A DNA stretch of 21,249 nucleotides from the NCBI GenBank assembly GCA_009746045.1, contig RPFO01000750.1, forward strand, positions 1 through 21,249, written 5' to 3'. The translations under genes and the position numbers were made by a program. The notes under the pieces were generated by a model. That model was given only the letters and a program-made list of their open reading frames with translations. It was not told the DNA's origin and did no database searches. Origin of the DNA: Mesostigma viride. Its lineage: Eukaryota > Streptophyta > Mesostigmatophyceae > Mesostigmatales > Mesostigmataceae. Position 1 is the first letter of the stretch. Each line of letters begins with the position of its first letter. Of this stretch, positions 1 through 8,926 are shown piece after piece.

Positions 1-963
1 GTCATCCAAAAACTTTTGCTGATTGGGATCCGTCGCCTGCACCACCTTCGAGGAGGCCAGCACGCCGTTCAGCCCGGTGACGCCCCGCCCGGGTTGTCCC
101 AGGTCACCTTCCCTATGTCCATGAGGACGGGGCCGGGCTGGGCGGGCGTGTTGTTCGGCACCACGACCACCCGGAAGGTGGTCCCGCTCCATTGCGGCAG
201 GATGGCGGGGGGGAGGGCGAGAACAGGGGGTTGTTGAGGGCGTAAACGGGGTTGGACAGGTGCTGGTGGTGCGCGATGGACAGCTCGAGTATGGCGGGGA
301 CGTGGGCCTGCACCACGAGGGGCAGCCACATGTACATCTGAACCACGTATTTGTTGTTCAGTGGGAATGCGGAGGGGACCAGGAGCAGGAGCTCGCGAGG
401 GAAGTGCCCCCCGCTCGGTAGGTGACGGTGAGCTTGCGCTGAGCCACACCGCTCGCGTCGAAGGTCCAGTCGCCGTAGTCCTGCGTCCCCGCGTTCGCGG
501 CCATCTGTCTCACGGTCGCGCGCAGGCCGGCCAGGAGCGCCTCCTTCTCCGCGAGCCTCCACTCGTAGGAGGAGGGCAGTTGCGAGTCCTTCGCGAAGGG
601 CGCCAGCTCTCCGGCGCGGTCGCTGAAGGTCCAGCTCTGGGTGCTGTCGAGCGGCAGGTCGTCGTCGCAGTACTCGGCTATCTTCATGTACGTGGGGCGG
701 TAGTCCTCCCCGTCATAGTGCTTGGGCAGCTGCCTGTACTCGGGCGCGATGGAGCCCAGGGCCTCGTACGCCCCGGTGACGGGGTTGAGGATCTGGAACT
801 CGAGGATGTTGTGGCCCATCTCGCTCACGGTGGACACGAACTTGAAGAACCGGCCCATCTCGAAGGGGTTGAGACGGGTGAGCATGTTGGAGTCGTTGAG
901 CAGGATGCCCTTCTGGACGTACACGTTGTCGGCTCGCAGGGAGTCCTGCTTCTTAGAGGCCAT
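1..963 (-). CDS. Unrecognised protein, partial, split by three frameshifts
   Basis: I do not recognise this family. The chosen start is the ATG at 963 (MASKKQDSL), because a TATA-like box sits 7-12 bases upstream; the longer frame from 987 would run through that box. The reading frame runs well from 963 to about 410, then changes at a run of six C (plus strand) near 411. It changes again at a run of seven G near 215 and at a G/C run near 84, and stays open to the window edge. All three changes are repaired by one added base, so I read one gene of more than 320 residues. The first 180 residues are mixed charged and hydrophobic; the part near 300-400 is unusually hydrophobic. The position next to other virion-type genes suggests a structural protein, but that is inference only. 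Confidence 0.6.
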
Positions 964-969
964 GGGCGC

Positions 970-975
970 ATATAC
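970..975 (-). promoter_or_regulatory. TATA-like box of the leftmost gene
   Basis: GTATAT lies 6 bases upstream of the ATG at 963 on the minus strand, matching the tight box-to-ATG spacing seen at several other genes here. Confidence 0.4.
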
Positions 976-1023
976 ACTTCCATTCACATTAGAATCGGTA
1001 TAGGATACCCGAGTCTATCCGCG

Positions 1024-1729
1024 TTAGTTAAACCGTGTGGGGGCCATGGCACGGGCTCTCGAGTTGCGCGCGAGGATTTGCGAGGACAAGTACCTCGGTC
1101 TCTCAAACTCCATCGCCAGTCCATTAGCCTCCAACAGAGTGCTCAAATCTCGCCCTTGGTCTCTAACGCGATCAACGCCTTACTGAGCGCGTTTTTACGA
1201 GGAAGATCGTTGTTAAGTTTTGCCGCCTTATACTCCGGCCACAACTCTTTTCGAGCCTTGTCGATGCTCGAGATGGCCTCCGTGTTCTGTCTGATCCCCT
1301 CCTGTATCGCGGTCCACAGTCGCTTAGAATCGTCATGTATGATTTCGTTGACCATACGATTGTTTTGTCTGTTGGTTTCGCCCCAACGCGCTTTTACGCT
1401 ATCGGGTAAAAATCTCAGGATGTGGTCCACCGCGCCCTCTGGTAAGTCGCGAAAATTGGTCTTTTCGAAGTCCGCCTGGTAGTCTATCAAGTAGTCCAAG
1501 TCCTCGTTTTGTAGGTCATCATCGCCACCAGACCATTTGGCAAGGTCGCGCCCAGGGGTGGATGGTTCCTCGTCGTCGGAGACCCCGCCCGCCCTGACCC
1601 GGTGCCTCCACACGGCGCGACGGTTCCTGGCGTGTTGGCCGCACGCTCTGTATCCGGGCACGCACGACTTGCGGCATCTCGTCCCCGCCCTCGTGAGGGC
1701 AGAGCACGCCTACCAGTCTTCGTGACCAT
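1024..1729 (-). CDS. F-box-like protein, split by two frameshifts
   Basis: The central open frame covers 1143-1661 but has no ATG before its domain, so it cannot be the whole gene. The ATG at 1729 follows a clear TATA box and opens a basic Arg-rich N-terminus in another frame; one missing base between about 1690 and 1661 joins the two. At the other end, one more G in the run near 1151-1153 joins a further 40 or so codons ending at TAA 1024-1026. With both bases the span is exactly 236 codons. The central frame shows an F-box-like stretch (FRDLPEGAVDHILRFLP, residues 70-86 of that frame) after an acidic segment. In the family, F-boxes bind Skp1 in SCF ubiquitin ligases. I see no known substrate-binding repeat; the C-terminus is helical and charged. 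A 30-base gap separates it from the DUF5767-like gene upstream. Confidence 0.65.
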
Positions 1730-1734
1730 GGTGT

Positions 1735-1743
1735 CATATATAC
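1735..1743 (-). promoter_or_regulatory. TATA box of the F-box-like gene
   Basis: GTATATATG ends five bases upstream of the ATG at 1729. It lies in the 30-base gap after the stop of the upstream gene, next to a run of nine T (plus strand, 1752-1760) that also covers that stop. Confidence 0.5.
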
Positions 1744-1759
1744 ACGGGTGCTTTTTTTT

Positions 1760-3061
1760 TCACAGGTCCAGCACCACCTTGGTGGGGTCGTCCTTCTTGC
1801 CCTTCCCGCCCCTCCTGCCCCTCTTCTTCTCCCCGGCCACCTGCACGGTCTTCACGTTGTCGATGTCCGCGCCCACGAGGCTCCCGGTGACGCTCTCGCC
1901 GTCGTCCTCGATCACCCGCACCACCGCATCGGTCAGCGACCCCGCGGGGGATACGGCGTCCTCCACGATGCGGTCCATGTTGACGGGGATGCGTATCTCG
2001 GGCCTCGGGGCCGGCCCGGCGGCGCCCCCGAACGCCCCCCCGAACGCCATGGGGCCTCGCATGACGTACTGCCCTCCGTTAGCGGTGTCTTGGGCGGGGG
2101 GCGGCGGGGGAGGTGGCGGCGCCTGGGGGTGCCCCCCCCTCCTGCTTGGCCATCATCACCTTGAGCAGACTCCTCATGAGCTCCGGGTCGGTCTTGGCGA
2201 TATCGGACATGGAGGGCAGCCCGGAGCTGGCGAAGGACGCCGACATATGGAACATCATGGCCGACCCGCCCAACATGAGCATGAGCTCCAACTCCGGGGG
2301 CATGGACACGCGGTGGCGGTGCTTTTCGTAGAGGCGCTCGAACACGTTGTCGTAGTCGGTGACGTTAGCCATGATCGTCTCGGACCAGCCGTCGAGCTTG
2401 AGGCCCACGGGGTCGTACCGGTTGTTGAGGAACTGGAGCGCGGACGTGGTGGCCACCAGCATCTGTCGCATGGTGTTGATGGCGTTCTTGGTCTCGAGAG
2501 TCCTCACGATCTTCTCGTGCTCGAACCGGATCTCGTCCAGGTCGGAGCGCATGTCGAACTGGGGGACCGCCATGCCCTTGTCCTTGAGGCGGTGCAGCCT
2601 CTGGAGCAGCTCCACCTTCTCCTTGTGCAGTTCCTCCTTGCTGGGGCGGTACACCGCCTCGTCTTCCACCACGTCCGCGGGGGCGGACCGAAGTCGTCGT
2701 AGAAGTCGTCCCCGCCGCCGCCGTACATGTCCTCGTAGTACGCGGCAAAGTCGTCCTCGGCGGTGTCGGGCTTGGGGGCGGTCGTGGCGGGGGCCGCGAA
2801 CGGGGACTTGGCCTTCTTGGGGTTGGCCAGCTGGTCGTATCCCTTGTCGGCGCCGCCGTCCCCGTGCTTCTTCGAGTGCCTCTTGGAGTGGTGCCTCCTC
2901 CCGTGCCGCGACTTGGCGGGTCCCGGATCCGCGATGTCCAGGTCGTCGTCGTCCACGATCTCGACCCCGTCCAGGTGGGCGCCGCGGATGACGGGGGCCG
3001 TCTGCGTGTGCGCCTCGTGGTCGTTGTCCAGCAGGTCAATGGGCACGCGTTTGGTCGTCAT
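1760..3061 (-). CDS. DUF5767-like conserved nucleocytovirus protein, split by two frameshifts
   Basis: Three frames join into about 434 residues. Segment one runs from ATG 3061 (MTTKRVPIDLLDN, just after GGTATACC) to about 2684. It is disordered, with an Asp patch, an Arg/His/Lys-rich stretch and an acidic Tyr/Gly stretch. A C run at 2679-2683 that is one base short leads into segment two (about 2680-2100). This is a helical domain with a heptad-like start, then KLDGWSETIMANVTDYDNVF and a Met-rich MPPELELMLMLGG stretch. These match what I know of DUF5767 proteins in mimiviruses, marseilleviruses and phycodnaviruses. Segment three (about 2105-1760) is Gly/Ala/Pro-rich and ends in a Lys/Arg-rich tail. 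The second junction, in G/C runs near 2090-2150, needs two added bases or one removed. Function is unknown in the family; a virion role is possible. Confidence 0.7.
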
Positions 3062-3136
3062 GGTATACCTGTGGCGCGCATAATTTGGAGCCCGTTTCGA
3101 ACGCACCAAAAAAAAAGGAGAGCCTAAGGTAACGCA
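3062..3136. promoter_or_regulatory. Divergent promoter region
   Basis: This 75-base gap separates divergent genes starting at 3061 (minus) and 3137 (plus). GGTATACC touches the minus-strand start. For the plus-strand gene there is an AT-rich CATAATTT near 3080 and a run of nine A with GGAGAG (about 3109-3122) before the ATG. Confidence 0.4.
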
Positions 3137-4576
3137 ATGGAGAGCAGAGAGATCAACAACCGCGTGTTTCGGTGCGACAACGGGGAGATGAAGCTGATGT
3201 CCAAGTTCGGCATCTCCCTGTCCGCCCCGAGCGTGGACATCAGCGCGCAGACCCTCCGCGTGAACAACGCGCCACTGTCGAGCCTGCAGATATCGGACGG
3301 GGCGATCACGACAGAGAAGCTGGACCCGGACCTGCTGGCCCGTCTCCCGGCCGCTTCAGACCTGTACAAACCCTTCACGGGGTCGTTCACCGCCTCCCCG
3401 TACGTGTGGCGGTTCCCCGCGGAGGACAACTCGAGGATCGCATTCGTCAACCCCGCCACGGCGGCGGCGACGCTTCAGGGCAACACCAAGAGGGTGGTCG
3501 TGAGAGGCGGGCTAGACGTCGACAGCATAACCTTCAACAACGCGGGAGGGGCGTTCCGAGGCGTCACGGGATTCGACACGGACGCGGTGACGGCGTCCCC
3601 GAACGACGGACCGGTCCTCAAGTACCTCGCAAATACCGCCGGGGCGTCTCAGGGGTACATGTTCGGGGCGACACAGCCCGTGGCGAATGTGGGCGGTAAC
3701 CAGCAGAGGGTGGTCATCACGGGCGGTCTGAACGTGGACCGGGTGGGGTTCAGGGGGCACGAGGTCTCCGGCTTCTTTACAGGAAGCTATAACGAGCTGC
3801 GTGACAAGCCGGACTCGTTGATAAGCGGCCTGCGCACGGAGTTGAACGCGCTCCAGGCCGAGGTGCAAGCCATCGGGGGGGTCACCCTCGACGAAATCAC
3901 GAGCATAACCGTGCTCGACCAGGGCGGCGACCCGTTGACCAGCACGCACAGAGTGAAAGAGGTCACCGTCGTGTTCGGTTCCGACGTGGCTACCGGCTCG
4001 TTCACGGCAAACGACGTGAACGCCAGTTTCGTCTACAGCAGCACCCTACCATTGAGCGACGCCGTGTCCGGTTTGACAAACGTGTCGGGGGATAGCCGCA
4101 CGTTTCGCTTCGTCCTCACCATCCCGGACGTGATCGCGAAAGGCACGCAGGGACAGGTGTTAGTCACGGTCCCGATGATTGTGGGAGGGGTTGTGTCCTC
4201 AGCTGGCCATCTGTACACCCAAAAGACGGCATCCTTCCCTTTCGCGGTGCCTGAAGACCTGTTTGTCCTCAGTCCCCAGACACCGGTTCTGGGTGCTTCC
4301 GCCCCGGACACTGTCGCCGTCACTTTCGACTACGTGTCCCAGAGCGTCCTCGACGACACGTACGGAACCAACGGCGTGATAACGAACAAAGTGTCCGCAA
4401 GCGCGCGATTCAATGCTCCAGACTTTTTTTCCCAGCCCTCGACATACGTGAACGGAGGCGGGGCTCTCACAGCGAGCTTGGCCAACGACAGCAACGGAGA
4501 GCGAAAGATATTGAGGATTGTTTTGACCGCACCCGTGCCCGACGGAGCGTATCAGGCCAGTTTGAGGTTTACATAA
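3137..4576 (+). CDS. Fibre protein, N-terminal section (tail-fibre-like and Ig-like)
   Basis: This 479-codon frame opens the fibre island. Residues 52-68 (SDGAITTEKLDPDLL) and 217-225 (SYNELRDKP) are short motifs familiar from phage tail-fibre stems. Residues 227-247 (LISGLRTELNALQAEV) form a short heptad coil suited to trimer formation. A module is repeated inside: residues 115-146 and 187-216 share RVVV/RVVI-x-GGL-x-VD. From about residue 250 the protein is beta-rich, with an Ig-like start (VKEVTVVFGSDVATGSFTANDV). The TAA at 4574-4576 is probably not the true end. The same frame stays open for 31 further codons that still look coding, and no promoter precedes the next piece. I therefore take it as the first section of a gene reaching 8895. 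It could instead be a separate 479-residue protein. Confidence 0.75.
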   Translation: MESREINNRVFRCDNGEMKLMSKFGISLSAPSVDISAQTLRVNNAPLSSLQISDGAITTEKLDPDLLARLPAASDLYKPFTGSFTASPYVWRFPAEDNSRIAFVNPATAAATLQGNTKRVVVRGGLDVDSITFNNAGGAFRGVTGFDTDAVTASPNDGPVLKYLANTAGASQGYMFGATQPVANVGGNQQRVVITGGLNVDRVGFRGHEVSGFFTGSYNELRDKPDSLISGLRTELNALQAEVQAIGGVTLDEITSITVLDQGGDPLTSTHRVKEVTVVFGSDVATGSFTANDVNASFVYSSTLPLSDAVSGLTNVSGDSRTFRFVLTIPDVIAKGTQGQVLVTVPMIVGGVVSSAGHLYTQKTASFPFAVPEDLFVLSPQTPVLGASAPDTVAVTFDYVSQSVLDDTYGTNGVITNKVSASARFNAPDFFSQPSTYVNGGGALTASLANDSNGERKILRIVLTAPVPDGAYQASLRFT

Positions 4577-4638
4577 CGTCTTCAGCTGTACGAAACGCCC
4601 TCGCCCTCGGATGCGAATCAAAACATCAGCGATGGGAC

Positions 4639-7344
4639 ATGGATCTCCGCACCGAGGATACGCTGAATCTCCAACAGTACACGGTCACGTTGACGTCCGC
4701 TGACGTGGCTCAGTTCTCGCTCACTTTCGACAAAGACATCGCAGCCCTGGGTCAGGAGTTTACCGCAACGTTGCAGTCGGCACTCTCGGCGCGCGTGGAC
4801 GCCTCCTCACACCAGTGGCAGGCGTACGACGCGAGCAAGTGGGAGGTGGTAGCAAATCCCGCCCCCGAGCTGACCGCTGCTAAGACCCTCCAGTTCAGGG
4901 TAGACTTTCGCAAGATCAAGACCGCCCCGCTAGACAGCGGGATCAAGGGGGTCCTTCTATCCCTGGCCCCTGGTGCCCTGTTTGCCACCGTCAACAACTC
5001 CCAAGGGCAGCCGATGACCACTCACCCCATCACCAAGATGGTGGGGACTCCGTTAACATTTACCGCCCCCACCAACCGACCCCTTCTTAGCGATGCGCTC
5101 GTCGCTTTCAACAACGCGGATTGGCAGAACAACGGGTACCTCTACGTGGTGTTTAACTACACCCGCGCCATGCAGGCGGGCTCCGGACACGCGTACGCGG
5201 ACGTGGTGGTAGACACTCTTTCAGGGTCCGTTACGGGATCCGAACTGGTCGGGTCCATAACTACGACCGACCCGACGCCGACAACGTACGCTAATTCGCC
5301 CACTCAGCGAGTCATGCGGTACAACCTCACCGCCGCCATCGCCGCGTTGGGCAGCGCAAACGCGGCCCGGCTCACCCTCAGAGTGACTCCGCGTCATGAC
5401 TTGACACCCGCCGATACCTACGGCATCACCATGCAGGCATGGACAGGGGCACCAATATCGAGGAGCACCGATCTGCCCACGGAGTCCACGGCGTACGTGG
5501 TCGAAGGAGTCACGGTAACTCGCGATCTTTACAGGTCCGGTGGGCAGAGTTCGGTAACGACCCCCAACGTCAGTTCCTTCGATCTGCGGATCCAGTTTTC
5601 CACGCGATTCGCGGTTTTGGCTGCCGACTTGGCAGACGTTAGCAGTCTGCTCGGATTCCGAAACGTGAGCGGGTCGAGCACGGCGAATAAAGGCATAGTC
5701 GTCGAGTACTCCCAGACCCCCCTTCTCCCTCTCCTGGTGCAGTACAAGGCAAAGGATCCGAACAACATGTACCTTGACATAGTCGTGACACCGTGGGTGC
5801 GGAACACTCGCGATGGTGGCAAAGTCGAAAATTTCCCCCCTCCAAGCGTGGACGCAAAATTCAAGGTGACCATCGCGGCGAACAGGTTCCGGCCCAGCCA
5901 GGCGACGAGTAGGTATTTTGCGGGAACATCTTTTGAGGTCTCCCCCTACACCGCGGAAAATGACGCCGCCTTAATGCCCTTCGGCTTCCTGGTACCTGAC
6001 GATAAAAACGTGGTCGCCAGTACCGGCTCGATTGAGACGCCGACAAACACACTTCAAGTCGATATACCTTATGTGAGGGGTATCAGCGATACTTCCACGT
6101 GGATATCGCAGAACGTTATCCCCGTTCTATCCTTCTGGACCCAAACAGACATTGCCGGGAAACCAGTGAACGAACAAATTATCGGAACCAACCACGGGAA
6201 CGTAACCGTCACGAAAGCCACCACCACAAAGATAAGAATCAGATTACTCATCACGACGACGTTGCTACCGAACCAAGGCAGCATCAAATTCACCGTTCCG
6301 GACTTCGCATTCAGCGACACGTTCAACGTTGGAAATGGGCTGTTCGAGGTCGGTAAGGTCTCCACCCCGTACAGTTATGTTACGAGCTACAACCGAATCC
6401 CGACACAATCCGTCCTGGTCACACTGGACCCGGGATACCCGAACGTTTCCAACCCTTACGAGTTAAGATTCACGGTCACGTTCGCTATCGCTCCTGAGGG
6501 GTTTACCGCGAACCCCCAGTCATCCACCGAGACCGTCATAGACTCGGGGTCCGCGGGGTGGAGCGCGCTGGTGAAGGAGCACGTGCCGAAGACGCCTCCT
6601 TCCGGGGAGTACGAACCGTACACGCGTACCGCCAACGTTCGGTTCGTCTCTAGCGCCGGTGACAAGAGTTTCACGTACTCGGCCAAACTGTCCGCGTCGA
6701 ACTGGAGCGGGCAGACAGGGTCGCAGATACAGGTCGCGTTCCAGTGGTCGTCGTTCCAGGTGTCCAGCGAGCGCGCGGAGTTCCCGAGCGCTGTCTCCGA
6801 CGTGATCGCGACTACTTCCGGGTTCGGAGTGCGAGCGATCGCTATTGACGAGGTGGAAGGGGAGGACGATCAGATCGAGGTCACCTTTTCTCTCCGCGGA
6901 TCTCTCACCCATTACAACAACGCCCCACGTACGGATGGGCCTCATGACGTCAATTTTGTCACAAAAGCGACTATACTCAATGACTTCGAAACGTCGCGCC
7001 CCCCCTCACCGGCTGGTCACTGTCCTACATCGCAAACTCGACCTATCTGTACGCAAGCGAGATGGTGGCTCGGTACCGCGTCGTTCCATTTTTTGCCCTC
7101 CCGAGCGGCGGCCTCGAAAACCCGACCAAACTGGCTATCAAGTTTGAAACAAAAACCAATTATTTCAGCCACCAGTTTGGAGACGTGTTCTCTCACTGTC
7201 CTTGTTCATCGACGCGGCGATCGACACACAGCAGATCACTCTCCCAAACCTCCTCAACTTTATCACACCCACACTCAGTCACTATTCCGGCAGTCAGATC
7301 AAAGTGACTCTGAAGTTCTCTTCTGCTCCCAAATCGGACGATGA
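4639..7344 (+). CDS. Fibre protein, second section (beta-sandwich repeats)
   Basis: The frame is open from 4639 to 7344, but convincing coding ends near 7005, at a run of seven C (6999-7005). The last 110 or so codons are out of frame. The roughly 790 good residues are beta-rich, Thr/Ser/Val-rich and poor in Cys. They contain a series of Ig-like domains of about 110-130 residues that open with strand patterns such as VAQFSLTFDKDIAALG and VSSFDLRIQFSTRF. No signal peptide or membrane span is seen. The first ATG is 62 bases after the previous stop, with no TATA-like element, which argues against an independent gene. GC falls along this section, from near 60% to about 50% by 6200 (hand counts of single lines). 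A virion fibre or adhesin role is inferred. Confidence 0.7.
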   Translation: MDLRTEDTLNLQQYTVTLTSADVAQFSLTFDKDIAALGQEFTATLQSALSARVDASSHQWQAYDASKWEVVANPAPELTAAKTLQFRVDFRKIKTAPLDSGIKGVLLSLAPGALFATVNNSQGQPMTTHPITKMVGTPLTFTAPTNRPLLSDALVAFNNADWQNNGYLYVVFNYTRAMQAGSGHAYADVVVDTLSGSVTGSELVGSITTTDPTPTTYANSPTQRVMRYNLTAAIAALGSANAARLTLRVTPRHDLTPADTYGITMQAWTGAPISRSTDLPTESTAYVVEGVTVTRDLYRSGGQSSVTTPNVSSFDLRIQFSTRFAVLAADLADVSSLLGFRNVSGSSTANKGIVVEYSQTPLLPLLVQYKAKDPNNMYLDIVVTPWVRNTRDGGKVENFPPPSVDAKFKVTIAANRFRPSQATSRYFAGTSFEVSPYTAENDAALMPFGFLVPDDKNVVASTGSIETPTNTLQVDIPYVRGISDTSTWISQNVIPVLSFWTQTDIAGKPVNEQIIGTNHGNVTVTKATTTKIRIRLLITTTLLPNQGSIKFTVPDFAFSDTFNVGNGLFEVGKVSTPYSYVTSYNRIPTQSVLVTLDPGYPNVSNPYELRFTVTFAIAPEGFTANPQSSTETVIDSGSAGWSALVKEHVPKTPPSGEYEPYTRTANVRFVSSAGDKSFTYSAKLSASNWSGQTGSQIQVAFQWSSFQVSSERAEFPSAVSDVIATTSGFGVRAIAIDEVEGEDDQIEVTFSLRGSLTHYNNAPRTDGPHDVNFVTKATILNDFETSRPPSPAGHCPTSQTRPICTQARWWLGTASFHFLPSRAAASKTRPNWLSSLKQKPIISATSLETCSLTVLVHRRGDRHTADHSPKPPQLYHTHTQSLFRQSDQSDSEVLFCSQIGR
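7006..7196 (+). CDS. Fibre protein, third section (short bridging frame)
   Basis: This short stretch carries the coding signal between two other frames. One added C at the seven-C run ending at 7005 moves the reading into it; it has an in-frame ATG at 7062. Its residues (for example LTGWSLSYIANSTYLYASEM) continue the beta-rich, Thr/Ser/Tyr-rich style of its neighbours. Near 7185-7200 a further one-base loss leads into the frame that starts at 7202. That second site has no obvious homopolymer. It is not a gene by itself. Confidence 0.55.
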
Positions 7345-7993
7345 CACGCTACTGAAAACCGACCCTCAACTGTTCTTCTACACAAATTATTTAATACACT
7401 CGTACAACACTGATCAGATATCCGTGCCAAATCACACCGGGCTACCAGTGTTTTTGGGATACGGTACACTTAACGGGCAGCAGGATAACACGACGTTCGA
7501 GTATTCCGTTCAAGCACCGATAGGTTTAATCTCTCCACTTTATGACATCGAGGCAGGAATCAACATAACCCCTGCATATAGTTCTTCGGTTGGGCGGGTG
7601 ATACGGACACAAAACGATGCCCCGTTCGTGTGGCCGCCAACTAAAAACAGAGGCATCCGACTCATCGTGGACGGTGTCAGCTTTCTCTACACGCCCACGC
7701 TGACACCCCGCATTTACATCCAACAATCCACATCCAATGCGAAGGAGTTTATAGTCACGTTCGACTTCTCCTTTTGTCATCGATTGCCCACTCTCGACGT
7801 CGTCGAGAGCGACTTCACGTTATTTGGCTACACATTGACGGATGTGACCACGGACCCTGACACCTGGTCCTGGGTCCCGGCCACTCACGAGTTGGTTTCT
7901 TTCACGAGAGGCGCACCCGGATCCATGGTCTGGACGGCGGTCGCGCGCATCACCGAATACCCCAGGATCGTGTGGCACCTATGGCGTCCATAA
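7202..7993 (+). CDS. Fibre protein, fourth section
   Basis: This 263-codon frame continues the fibre protein. It is beta-rich, with Thr, Ser, Tyr and Asn enriched and an Ig-like strand opening (SNAKEFIVTFDFSFCH, about residues 180-195). The stop at 7991-7993 is probably artefactual: the next frame overlaps it and continues in the same style, and a one-base loss near 7960-7970 (CCCC run) would join them. GC is much lower here, with 24 of 60 bases G or C in the line starting 7381, against 41 of 60 in the line starting 3301. Different ancestry or relaxed codon choice in this part is possible. Confidence 0.65.
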   Translation: MFIDAAIDTQQITLPNLLNFITPTLSHYSGSQIKVTLKFSSAPKSDDDTLLKTDPQLFFYTNYLIHSYNTDQISVPNHTGLPVFLGYGTLNGQQDNTTFEYSVQAPIGLISPLYDIEAGINITPAYSSSVGRVIRTQNDAPFVWPPTKNRGIRLIVDGVSFLYTPTLTPRIYIQQSTSNAKEFIVTFDFSFCHRLPTLDVVESDFTLFGYTLTDVTTDPDTWSWVPATHELVSFTRGAPGSMVWTAVARITEYPRIVWHLWRP

Positions 7994-8895
7994 TGCAGGA
8001 CATTTTCCAAGACTCCGCGGGAGTTAAAAATTATGCCACGGATTCCGATAAATGGCAAGAACTGCGACTTTTCATCATACCTCCTATGTGGAGATGGAAA
8101 TTTTGGGTACAGACATCCAGGCTTCAAAACGTGATGTCGACCCCCATCATTTTAGACGTCCGGTATGTGAGTATTCCATTGAACGGGACGAGCAGACAGT
8201 ACCCGAGTGCCGCATCCATACTGGAGTCGCTTAACGCTGTTGACGAATCCGGAGTCAGAAAGGTCACGATGTCGTTTCAGAAATCCGAAATCGAGGCCAC
8301 GGGACAAACGGTGGGGCTGTTCTATTTGGGATTGACCGAAACCAATTTCGACATGTTTCGCCTGTCCGTCAACGTCGCGTGGTTTGCCGGGGCTTCGGGC
8401 ACCATCAAGCTGACACTGCCCGCGGATCTGGCCCCGGTGGACGCGGAGGGGTTCAGCAACGAACGGTGCGTCCTTACGTGGTCCATAGAGTTCAACCCGT
8501 TATTCACTCCGACCCCGTTCGTCCTCACCATGAACCAGCCTTACACCAACTCGACGTCGTGGGTGTTTACTTACACCATAACTCCGACGCCGACGTACTT
8601 TGGGACTCGTCCGATACTGTATAAGGTGGATCTAAACACCAATACTCGAACGCAGCTGAATTACTCGGTGGCCTCGGATTCCAGCACGCAACTCTACAAA
8701 CTCCTCACTAATAACGTTTCTTCCAACGACGTCAAGTGGGAGTTGGAATACGAACCAGGGGCACTGCAAGGCCCGATCGGAGCCGCGAACGAGACTATGT
8801 CTAACGTTCTGCCAGTGATCGGAAGTGTCGCGCTTCCTGGAGCTAATCCCCTCTCCACTCGCGCCCGAATGACCTCCGCGTACATCGTCCCATAA
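7972..8895 (+). CDS. Fibre protein, C-terminal section
   Basis: This frame ends at TAA 8893-8895 and is the natural end of the fibre gene, since a TATA box and a new gene follow within 32 bases. The listed start is a GTG inside the overlap with the previous section and is not a credible initiation site. About 300 residues are beta-rich, with Ig-like openings such as VRKVTMSFQKSEI. The stretch 7995-8150 is uncertain because another frame also reads plausibly there, so one or two more indels may be hidden. Joined with the earlier sections, the gene would be about 1,920 codons, among the longest possible virion fibres. Confidence 0.65.
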   Translation: MAPMASIMQDIFQDSAGVKNYATDSDKWQELRLFIIPPMWRWKFWVQTSRLQNVMSTPIILDVRYVSIPLNGTSRQYPSAASILESLNAVDESGVRKVTMSFQKSEIEATGQTVGLFYLGLTETNFDMFRLSVNVAWFAGASGTIKLTLPADLAPVDAEGFSNERCVLTWSIEFNPLFTPTPFVLTMNQPYTNSTSWVFTYTITPTPTYFGTRPILYKVDLNTNTRTQLNYSVASDSSTQLYKLLTNNVSSNDVKWELEYEPGALQGPIGAANETMSNVLPVIGSVALPGANPLSTRARMTSAYIVP

Positions 8896-8901
8896 ACATC
8901 T

Positions 8902-8909
8902 TATATATA
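8902..8909 (+). promoter_or_regulatory. TATA box of the first Ig-like/lectin gene
   Basis: TATATATA-like sequence (TATATATAC, 8902-8910) lies 17-25 bases upstream of the ATG at 8927, in a 31-base gap. This is the only clear promoter-like element in the plus-strand island between 3137 and 11966. Confidence 0.5.
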
Positions 8910-8926
8910 CAGGAGGCATCTGTACC

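Noticed and set aside
361-1482. A 373-codon open frame on the plus strand
   Set aside because: It lies antisense to two minus-strand genes with good starts and TATA boxes; its product is an Arg/Gly/Val-rich translation typical of GC-rich antisense frames.
1752-1760. A/T runs between genes (also near 3110, 11970, 13990 and 19490) as transcription terminators
   Set aside because: They recur in gaps but in both orientations and without stem-loops, so I could not assign a function.
1602-2702. A 366-codon plus-strand frame
   Set aside because: It is antisense to the DUF5767-like gene, which has recognisable family motifs; the His/Gly-rich product has no domain.
8052-8234. Alternative frame in the fibre C-terminal section
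   Set aside because: It reads plausibly for about 40 codons but would need two compensating indels; the main frame is open throughout, so I kept that and flagged the doubt.
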